The translations under genes and the position numbers were made by a program. Shown piece after piece: positions 1-6,200 of a stretch of DNA of 7,549 nucleotides; within the stretch, counting starts at the first letter, position 1; the number at the start of each line of letters is the position of its first letter. The notes below the pieces were generated by a model. The model made no database searches and was not told where the DNA came from. It was given only the letters and a program-made list of their open reading frames with translations. Source of the DNA: Caryophanales bacterium UBA1719 (GTDB taxonomy: Bacteria; Bacillota_I; Bacilli_A; RFN20; CAG-826). Where the stretch lies: positions 58,823 to 66,371 of the forward strand of contig DCIT01000049.1 of assembly GCA_002317145.1 (NCBI GenBank), read 5' to 3'.

Positions 1-1913
1 TAACGACATTTAGGGAAATTAGAGCAGGCAATAAAGGATTTACCTTTTTTATTTGTACGTTTCACTAAAGGAGATCCACATTTAGGACATTTCTTATCTA
101 ATAATTCAGGTGTAGATTTAGGTTCTTTAACTTTATAATCACAGTTAGGATAGTTAGTGCATCCTGTGAATGAACCATATCTTCCCTTAATGCGTGCTAA
201 AGGAGCACCGCATTTAGGACAGTTACCTAAAACCATCTTCATGGCTTCATCATATTCTTTCATGAAAGGAATATAGATTTCGTTGATGGTTTTAGTACGT
301 GAAGATTCTCCTTCTTCAACAGTATCAAGTTCATTTTCGAATTTACTAGTAAACTTAACATCAACGATATCTGGGAATTTCTCTTCGAGGAATTCTACTG
401 CTTGGATTCCTTTATCTGTTGGAGTGACAACATTTCTTTCTTTAGTAATATAAAATCTATTTTGTAATGTTGTAATAGTTGAAGAATAAGTAGATGGTCT
501 TCCAATACCTTCTTCTTCCATTAACTTAATAATTTTTGCTTCACTTAATCTTGCAGGAGGTTGAGTAAAGCTTTGCTTAGATTCATTATTAACAACTTGG
601 AATTCATCTCCTTCTTTTGGATCAAATCCTAAGTCTTTATTATCATTCTTACCAGTTAATACTTCATAACCTGGATATATTGTTTTATTGCCATTAACTT
701 TATAAGAGACATTATCATTGCCAAAAATTACTGAGGTTGATTCTTCTTTCTTAGATGTCATTAAGAATGCTAAAGCACGATTATAAATTAATTCATATAA
801 ACGATATTGATTGTTGTTTAAATATTGACGGACACTACTTGGAGTACGGTGATTAGATGTTGGTCTAATAGCTTCATGTGCGTTTTGCGTGAAGGCCTTC
901 CCTTTACTAGAAGTTTCTTTAATAGGTCCAATATATTCTTCACCAAATTTTTCTTTAATAAACTCTCTAGCGTGACTTACATAGGTATCTGATAAGTATG
1001 TTGAGTCAGTACGGATGTAGGTTATTAAACCAACGTGCTCGCCACGAACAGATATACCTTCGTATAACTCTTGAGCGACACGTGAGACACGTGCTGCGCT
1101 CATTCCTAAGCGCGATATCGCTTCTTGTTGTAGGCTCGCAGTGGTAAATGGTAGTTTAGGATTAACAGTTTTGATAGTCTTATTAATTTCTTTTATTTTT
1201 AAAGAGGCTCCTGTTAAGGCTAATACTTCATCAGCTTCTTGCTTGTTCTTTAATCTATTCTTATCATTAATTGTTATATCCTTATATTTATATAAGGGAG
1301 CATCTAATTCTATATTACCTTTCTTTAGTTTAACGTTAACATCCCAATACTCTTCAGGTTTAAAGGCTTTTATTTTTCTTTCATGATCAACAATTAACTT
1401 TAATGTTGCGGATTGAACACGTCCACCACTTCTTAAGTTATTCTTTCTTTGTAATACATCAGATAATCTAAACCCTATTATTCTATCAATAATACGACGC
1501 GCTTCTTGTGAGGCAACTAGATTTTTATCTATGGTGCGTGGATTACGAATCGCTTCGGTAATAGAATTACGGGTTATTTCATGGAATTCTAGACGTTTAT
1601 TATTATCCTTTAAGTTTAATAATTCTGATAAGTGCCAGGCGATAGCCTCTCCTTCTCTATCAGGATCGGTTGCAAGTATTACTTCTTCAGCAGTCTTCGC
1701 TAAAGCTTTAATTTCATTAACTAAGATTCTCTTACCTTTAATAATAGTATAGGTAGGCTTAAAGGAATGCTCACAATCCACGCCTAAACCAGCTTTGCCA
1801 GTTGTAGCTAGATCACGAACATGACCTTTAGTCGCGATAACTTTATAGTCTTCGCCCAGGTACTTTTTGATAGTCTCACACTTATTTGGTGATTCAACAA
1901 TTACAATTTTCAT
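1..1913 (-). CDS. topA: DNA topoisomerase I (type IA), 3' end beyond window
   Basis: Type IA topoisomerase that relaxes negative supercoils by cutting and passing single strands. The window holds 637 complete codons and the frame is still open at base 1, so roughly 50 residues are missing if the protein has the usual Bacillota length near 690. The N-terminus MKIVIVESPNK is the start of the TOPRIM domain with acidic E7. The metal-binding DPDREGE motif puts D83, D85 and E87 in place, followed by AIAWHL. The catalytic tyrosine is Y299 in GLITYIRTDS. Two C-terminal four-cysteine zinc ribbons are visible: C565, C568, C585, C591 and C609, C612, C630, C636. The ATG at 1911-1913 is the only possible start, because an in-frame TAG lies three codons upstream; its ribosome site is weak. 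It follows dprA after 105 bases and has its own promoter. Identity is certain from family motifs; only the C-terminal tail is unseen. Confidence 0.98.
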   Translation of the reverse strand, partial: MKIVIVESPNKCETIKKYLGEDYKVIATKGHVRDLATTGKAGLGVDCEHSFKPTYTIIKGKRILVNEIKALAKTAEEVILATDPDREGEAIAWHLSELLNLKDNNKRLEFHEITRNSITEAIRNPRTIDKNLVASQEARRIIDRIIGFRLSDVLQRKNNLRSGGRVQSATLKLIVDHERKIKAFKPEEYWDVNVKLKKGNIELDAPLYKYKDITINDKNRLKNKQEADEVLALTGASLKIKEINKTIKTVNPKLPFTTASLQQEAISRLGMSAARVSRVAQELYEGISVRGEHVGLITYIRTDSTYLSDTYVSHAREFIKEKFGEEYIGPIKETSSKGKAFTQNAHEAIRPTSNHRTPSSVRQYLNNNQYRLYELIYNRALAFLMTSKKEESTSVIFGNDNVSYKVNGNKTIYPGYEVLTGKNDNKDLGFDPKEGDEFQVVNNESKQSFTQPPARLSEAKIIKLMEEEGIGRPSTYSSTITTLQNRFYITKERNVVTPTDKGIQAVEFLEEKFPDIVDVKFTSKFENELDTVEEGESSRTKTINEIYIPFMKEYDEAMKMVLGNCPKCGAPLARIKGRYGSFTGCTNYPNCDYKVKEPKSTPELLDKKCPKCGSPLVKRTNKKGKSFIACSNFPKCR

Positions 1914-1939
1914 GAGTTTCTAGAATCGCAATGTCTCTT

Positions 1940-1968
1940 AATATAATCGTAATGTTTATGTTTGTCAA
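1940..1968 (-). promoter_or_regulatory. sigma-A-type promoter of topA
   Basis: Read on the minus strand, a perfect -35 TTGACA (1963-1968) is followed after 17 bases by TATATT (1940-1945), five of six matches to the -10 consensus. Transcription would start near 1933, leaving a leader of about 20 bases before the topA ATG. It is the best promoter by consensus in the window. It makes topA independent of read-through from dprA, which would allow separate control of topoisomerase level. The motif is seen directly; its activity is inferred. Confidence 0.8.
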
Positions 1969-2018
1969 TTTTTTAACTATAATTTTTACCTCTTAAAGAT
2001 TCTCTTTAACTTTTTTTC

Positions 2019-2798
2019 TTAATTTTTCTTTTCAGTTAAAAAAATCACATCGTCAACTGTCTCAACTAAGAATCCACCATCTTGAATAATTTTATTTGTG
2101 GCGCTCTCTTTAAAGATTTCATTTGGGACTGCTAATATGTCTTTACCTAAGGTTAATCCATACATCACTGTAATGCATGTTCCAGAGTTAGCATATGCTT
2201 CAGTTACTAATATCTTATCCGCTAAAGAAGCAACAATTCTATTGCGCATTGGGAATGTTTCTTTTGTTGGTTCCATATTCCCTGGATATTCACTAATTAA
2301 TAAATGATTCTTTTTAATTACTTCGTATAACTTTTTATTTTGAAGTGGGTAGGGGCAATCGATTCCACTACCTAGTACGGCAACAGTCTTACCATTATTC
2401 TCAATACAAGTTCTATGAGCGATAGAATCTATACCTCTTGCTAATCCAGCGATAATAATTCTTTTATTATCCACTAATGCTTTAGTAAATAATTTAGTGG
2501 CTTTCTCTCCATACAATGAATTATTTCTTGAACCAATAACCGCCACTAAATTATTCTTACTATTTAATAAAGAAATATCTCCATAATAATATAAGACTAA
2601 AGGTGGCATGTAGACTCTTTTAAGTACTTCAGGATAGTCATCATCTAAGATAGTGACAAATTTGGATTTAATTTGTTTTAGATAATCCTCTATTTGAGCA
2701 TCTGTAAATGTCTCTTTTGCTTTTATAGCTTTAAGCATTAATTCAAAGTTACCTTTATATTTAATTGATAATGCTGCTAATAAATTTCTTCCGGTCAT
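2019..2798 (-). CDS. dprA: DNA-processing protein DprA (Smf family)
   Basis: 259 residues. DprA binds incoming single-stranded DNA during natural transformation and loads RecA; it is also kept in many bacteria not known to transform. The N-terminal part (about 1-80) ends in the family signature FVTILDDDYPEVLKRVYMPP. The Rossmann-like core follows: VAVIGSRNNSLYG (85-97), GLARGIDSIAH (118-128), KTVAVLGSGIDCPYP (137-151), SEYP (169-172), FPMRNRIVASLADKILVTEA (182-201) and SGTCIT (205-210). Two departures from the usual family text are AVPN at 223-226 instead of AVPG, and GG at 241-242 where GA is common. The protein stops soon after the core, so the C-terminal winged-helix domain present in many DprA proteins is absent. 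The start is fixed by AGGAGGA (2806-2812) at eight bases' spacing. It lies upstream of topA, as in many Bacillota. Its leader is repeat copy 1. Confidence 0.96.
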   Translation of the reverse strand: MTGRNLLAALSIKYKGNFELMLKAIKAKETFTDAQIEDYLKQIKSKFVTILDDDYPEVLKRVYMPPLVLYYYGDISLLNSKNNLVAVIGSRNNSLYGEKATKLFTKALVDNKRIIIAGLARGIDSIAHRTCIENNGKTVAVLGSGIDCPYPLQNKKLYEVIKKNHLLISEYPGNMEPTKETFPMRNRIVASLADKILVTEAYANSGTCITVMYGLTLGKDILAVPNEIFKESATNKIIQDGGFLVETVDDVIFLTEKKN

Positions 2799-2803
2799 TA
2801 AAA

Positions 2804-2890
2804 AATCCTCCTATTATTTAATTACGAAAAATAAGCAAAAATTCACGAACTATTTTTTTATATTTATTTATAAATATAGATAAAAATGAA
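2804..2890 (-). repeat. 87-base direct repeat, copy 1 (dprA leader)
   Basis: On the minus strand this copy runs from TTCATTTTTAT through the conserved block TTCGTGAATTTTT to TAATAGGAGGATT. It matches copy 2 (3149-3235) at 76 of 87 positions without gaps. It begins in the U-tract of the terminator at 2890-2919 and ends with the ribosome site of dprA, so it is the whole leader of that gene. Since a terminator lies immediately upstream, it probably also carries the dprA promoter, although the region is so AT-rich that no single -35/-10 pair stands out. It contains the 20-base hairpin sequence at 2859-2878. Confidence 0.88.
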
Positions 2891-2919
2891 GATAAAATAA
2901 AAGCGCCCCCCACGAGGCG
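2890..2919 (-). terminator. Intrinsic terminator of the small-ORF transcript
   Basis: The minus-strand RNA forms a six-pair stem, CGCCTC with GGGGCG (one G-U pair) around a GTGG loop (2904-2919), followed by CTTTTATTTTAT. The stem is strikingly GC-rich for this window and includes a run of six G. It ends a transcript coming from the small ORF at 3006-3146 and insulates dprA from it. Read on the plus strand there is no T-tract, so it works in one direction only. Confidence 0.72.
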
Positions 2920-2932
2920 ACGAAACTATTTG

Positions 2933-2961
2933 TTCCCCTTACTCATAAAACATGTTATACT
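2933..2961 (+). promoter_or_regulatory. Possible plus-strand promoter facing the small ORF (antisense RNA)
   Basis: The plus strand carries an extended -10 element, TG-T-TATACT (2953-2961), with a poor -35, TTCCCC, 17 bases upstream. A transcript starting near 2968 would run into the 3' half of the small minus-strand ORF and be antisense to it. The hairpin at 2978-3003 with five T after it could stop this RNA early. The evidence is motif only and weak, and the same TGTTATAC string also forms part of an inverted repeat arm, which might be its real reason for being there. Confidence 0.25.
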
Positions 2962-2977
2962 TAAATTGCTATTTGTG

Positions 2978-3001
2978 AAAGGAGTGCATGGGCACCCCTT
3001 T
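2978..3001 (-). other. Hairpin just after the stop codon of the small ORF
   Basis: The minus-strand RNA forms a ten-pair stem, AAAGGGGTGC with GCACTCCTTT, around a CCAU loop, with one G-U pair at 2983/2996. On the plus strand the same position is an A-C mismatch, but there the stem is followed by TTTTT and looks like a weak terminator. In the minus direction no U-tract follows. The right half of the stem (CACTCCTTTC) is the same stretch that can pair with the ribosome site at 3073-3080, so the two structures exclude each other. Confidence 0.55.
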
Positions 3002-3005
3002 TTCA

Positions 3006-3146
3006 TTACCTAACCACTAGGATCAGAATAACTATCACAAGTAACAACACTATTACTTGAGTCAAGCAACTGCCCTCCTTTTTCATAGCGTATAACATAT
3101 CCTTACTTTCAAGGGGGTAAGGTTTCTTGGAGAAGTATATTTTCAT
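3006..3146 (-). CDS. Small membrane peptide, possible type I toxin-like
   Basis: An unrecognised 46-codon ORF. It starts at ATG 3144-3146, five bases after a strong AGGAGG that belongs to repeat copy 2. Residues 1-27 are polar and lysine-rich (MKIYFSKKPY at the start, MKKEGSC at 21-27). Residues 31-45, VIVLLLVIVILILVV, are one unbroken hydrophobic stretch, ending in R46 and TAA. A second start, TTG at 3063-3065, has its own well-spaced ribosome site and would give the 19-residue MTQVIVLLLVIVILILVVR. In size and composition that form resembles Ibs-type membrane toxins of type I toxin-antitoxin systems, which is a resemblance in character rather than detected homology. Codons AGG, CCC, CTG and GTG give it a different look from the adjacent rpoC. 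Flanking direct repeats suggest an inserted cassette. It could instead be a harmless membrane peptide, a leader peptide or a gene remnant. Confidence 0.5.
   Translation of the reverse strand: MKIYFSKKPYPLESKDMLYAMKKEGSCLTQVIVLLLVIVILILVVR
3073..3080 (-). promoter_or_regulatory. Internal ribosome site before TTG of the small peptide
   Basis: AAGGAGGG on the minus strand; its AGGAGG core (3074-3079) stands eight bases before TTG 3063-3065, an ideal spacing. This near-perfect Shine-Dalgarno sequence lies inside the longer 46-codon frame exactly where the hydrophobic part begins, which argues that a short 19-residue product is made, either instead of or beside the long form. It lies in the right arm of the inverted repeat and so can be masked by 3' sequence. 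The TTG itself sits in the dyad CTTGACTCAAG (3056-3066). Confidence 0.5.
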
Positions 3147-3148
3147 AC

Positions 3149-3235
3149 AATCCTCCTATTAGTTAATTACTAAAATTTATTAAAAATTCACGAATTATTT
3201 TTCTATATTTATAAATAAATATAAATAAAAATGAA
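3149..3235 (-). repeat. 87-base direct repeat, copy 2 (small-ORF leader)
   Basis: Second copy of the element at 2804-2890, offset by 345 bases. It starts in the U-tract of the rpoC terminator and ends with the AGGAGG ribosome site of the small ORF, so each copy serves as a terminator-to-start-codon leader. Of the 11 differences, four cluster in a six-base stretch and two are the inverted loop of the hairpin at 3204-3223. A promoter within it is likely from position, with one loose candidate, TTTTCA then TATAAA 18 bases later, at about 3208-3237. Confidence 0.88.
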
Positions 3236-3253
3236 AAAACCCATTTCTGGGTT
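3232..3253 (-). terminator. Intrinsic terminator of the rpoB-rpoC operon
   Basis: The minus-strand RNA forms a perfect six-pair stem, AACCCA with TGGGTT, with a stable GAAA tetraloop (3238-3253), running straight into a U-rich tract. It lies 24 bases after the rpoC stop codon. This is a textbook rho-independent terminator and marks the operon end. Confidence 0.9.
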
Positions 3254-3277
3254 CCTTCATTTAGTTTTAACTAATAG

Positions 3278-6200
3278 TTATTTGTTCTCAGAGTAATCGT
3301 GAACTCCAACATATTTGGAGTCGATTTCTTCGAGTTTACCTTTAACTGTGAAGTTAGAGACAATTGCCTCTTCATCTTCAACGGATTTTAATCCACGTCC
3401 AGCTGGAATTAATTTACCAGTAATGACGTTTTCTTTTAAGCCGTGTAAGATATCTTTCTTACCTTTAATTGCAGCATCAGTTAAGACTCTTGGAGTCTCT
3501 TGGAAGCTTGCAGCAGATAAGAAACTTGGAGTCTCTAATGCTGATTTAGTAATACCTAACATGAGTGGACGAGCAATCGCTGGACGTTTACCTTCTACTA
3601 AAGCATTACTATTTGCTTCAGTATAGCGATTAACATCGACTCTAGTACCTGGTAATAAATCAGTGTCTCCACCATCAAGTACTAAGACTTTACAAAGCAT
3701 TTGTTTAATAATAACTTCAAGGTGTTTATCGTTAATTTCAATACCTTGTGCGCAGTATGGTTTATGAATCTCTGCTAACATATAGTTTTCAACAGTTACT
3801 AAGTCAGATGCATCAAGTAATTTCTTAGGAGAAATCGCACCTGTGGTGAGTCTTTCACCATTATTGATGCTTTGACCTTTCTTAACTGCTAAACGAGCAC
3901 CAAAGGTGGTTAAATATTCTTTTGATTCAATATCATTAGTAACTTCAATTAAGTAGCAACCATTATGATCTTCAATCTTAGTAATCTTACCTTTAATATC
4001 AGATATTAAAGCTTCACCTTTAGGATTACGAGCTTCGACTAATTCTTGAACACGAGGTAAACCTTGAGTAATATCAGATTCCGCAACACCACCAGAGTGG
4101 AATGTTCTCATCGTTAATTGAGTACCTGGTTCACCAATTGATTGGGCAGCCATAATACCAACTGCTTCACCAATATTAACTTCGTTACCAGTTGCTAAGT
4201 TACGTCCATAACAATGTGCGCAAACACCATCTTTAGTTTGACATCCAAATAATGAACGAATCTCTACTTCTTCAATACCTGCATCTTCAATAGCGTGAGC
4301 CTTGGTATTAGTAATTAAAGTATTTGCTTGAGCGATAACTTCTTTAGTTTTTGGATTGATAATATCATGCATTGCGTATCTACCACGAATTCTATCATAT
4401 AAGCTAACTAAGGCTTTATCTTCGCCTGGGTTTTTAATTGCTCTCATGACAAATCCATGATCAGTACCGCAGTCCACTTCTCTAACAATAACGTCTTGAG
4501 AAACGTCAACTAATCTTCTAGTTAAATAACCTGAGTCCGCAGTCTTTAAAGCAGTATCTGCTCCACCTTTACGAGCACCGTGAGTAGCAATGAAGAACTC
4601 CGACACTGTCATACCTTCGCGGAATGAGTGTTTAATAGGAAGTTCGATTGTCTCACCATTAGGTTTACTCATAAGTCCTCTCATACCTTCGAGCTGAGCA
4701 AAGTTACCTAAAGATCCACGAGCACCAGAGTCAACCATGATGAATAATGGGTTCGCTCTATCACCTTTTAATTGAATATCAAGTTTCTTAGTAACTTGGT
4801 CTTTAACATCGTTCCAGATTGAGACGATTCTAATATGTCTTTCTTCTTCAGTTAATAAACCTTTGTTATACATCTTCTCAACTTGTTCAGTTTGATTATC
4901 ACCAGCTTTAATTAAAGCATCTTTACCTTCAAGAGTTCTAATATCAGATAAGGATACTGTAACACCTGATACAGTTGAATACTTAAATCCTTGATCTTTT
5001 AATTTATCTAAGATAACTGATGTTCTAAATGTATCGTATCTATGGAATACTTGGTCAATAATCTTACCTAAGTTTTTCTTCTTTAATGGTAAGCGTAATG
5101 GTTTTTTCGCGATAGCTTCTTTTATATCACTACCTAAAGGTAAGAAGTCTTGCATAATATACTTCTTCTTATTAGGATTTTGAATAGTAAACTTTAAGCT
5201 TCTATCATCCGCGTCATTTAAATAAGGGAAGTCACTTGGGAAGATTAAGTTAAAGATAATTCTTCCAACAGAAGTTAGTAAATACATGTTTTGCATGCCT
5301 TCATCAAAGACTGATAAGTCTTTCTTTAAGGCTTTCGCTAAAATAGCGACACGGTTATGTAAACATATTTGATGTGTTTCATAAGCGCGTAAAACATCTT
5401 CGACTGATCCGAATACTTTACCTTCGGAATTAGCGAATAATGTATATTTCTCTTCTTGGACATAATCCTTTTCTTCATGAGCTTTCTTTGCTTTATTTAA
5501 GAAGTCCTCTTTAGTAGACTCTAAAGTTAAATAATAGTTACCTAAGACCATGTCTTGTGATGGAGTAACGATTGGTTTTCCATCTTTAGGTCCTAAAATG
5601 TTATTAGAGGCAAGCATTAAGTTTAAAGCTTCTTCTTGCGCTTCTTTAGTTAAAGGAACGTGAACCGCCATTTGGTCACCATCAAAGTCCGCGTTAAATC
5701 CAGTACAGACTAATGGGTGTAATCTAATTGCACGACCATCAACTAGTTTTGGTTGGAACGCTTGAATACCTAATCTATGTAAGGTTGGTGCACGGTTAAG
5801 TAACACTGGATGATCAGAGATAATCTCTTCAACGATATCATAGACTAATGGATCTTTTCTATCAATTAATTTATCCGCTTCTTTATGGGCTTGAACTTTA
5901 CCTCTTTTAATTAAGATAGAGGCAATGAATGGTCTAAGTAATTGAATAGCCATTTCTCTTGGAATGCCGCATTGATACATTCTTAAATCTGGTCCAACAG
6001 CGATAACTGAACGACCGGAATAGTCAACACGTTTACCAAGTAAGTTTTGTCTAAATCTTCCTTGTTTACCTTTTAAAGCAGCAGTTAAGCTCTTTAATGG
6101 TCTACCAGAAGTTGATAAGACTGGTTTATTATTTCTTCTACCATTATCAATTAAAGCATCGACAGCTTCTTGAAGCATTCTCTTTTCGTTCATTAAAATG

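Larger units (their letters stand above)
2952..3098 (-). repeat. Imperfect inverted repeat with arms 2952-2984 and 3075-3098
   Basis: On the plus strand the left arm reads ATGTTATAC, GCTAT, GAAAGGAG with gaps of 7 and 4 bases. On the minus strand the right arm reads ATGTTATAC, GCTAT, GAAAAAGGAG without gaps. The three blocks are in the same order, so in minus-strand RNA the two arms can pair over 22 base pairs with bulges. The right arm contains the ribosome site of the internal TTG start in the small ORF; the left arm lies after its stop codon. Pairing would close the RNA into a long loop and cover the ribosome site. The blocks are seen directly; folding and function are inferred. Confidence 0.65.

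Noticed and set aside
1993..2017. Plus-strand hairpin TTAAAGA/TCTTTAA followed by seven T, terminator-like, between dprA and topA.
   Set aside because: The stem has only two G-C pairs, no plus-strand gene needs a terminator here, and read on the minus strand (the direction of dprA) no U-tract follows. In such AT-rich sequence this can occur by chance.
2098..2307. Plus-strand open frame of 69 codons inside dprA.
   Set aside because: It lies opposite conserved DprA core motifs, has no ribosome site and no family resemblance; it is a shadow of dprA. The plus-strand frames opposite topA and rpoC (for example 1141-1386, 1531-1752, 3315-3626, 6252-6443, 6742-6930) are rejected for the same reason, as is the minus-strand frame at 6490-6714 in another phase of rpoC.
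2988..3020. Plus-strand ATG at 2988 with GAAAGGAG just before it, giving a ten-residue frame.
   Set aside because: Spacing of three bases is too short for a good ribosome site, the frame is only ten codons, and the GAAAGGAG is better explained as an inverted-repeat arm.
2891..3148. The 345-base repeat-flanked unit as an insertion sequence or CRISPR-like array.
   Set aside because: There is no transposase, no terminal inverted repeats at its ends and only two copies of the repeat, which are gene leaders rather than short regular repeats.
3000..3277. A riboswitch or T-box between rpoC and dprA.
   Set aside because: No T-box sequence, S-box or other conserved aptamer core could be recognised; the structures seen are simple hairpins and self-complementary arms around the small ORF.
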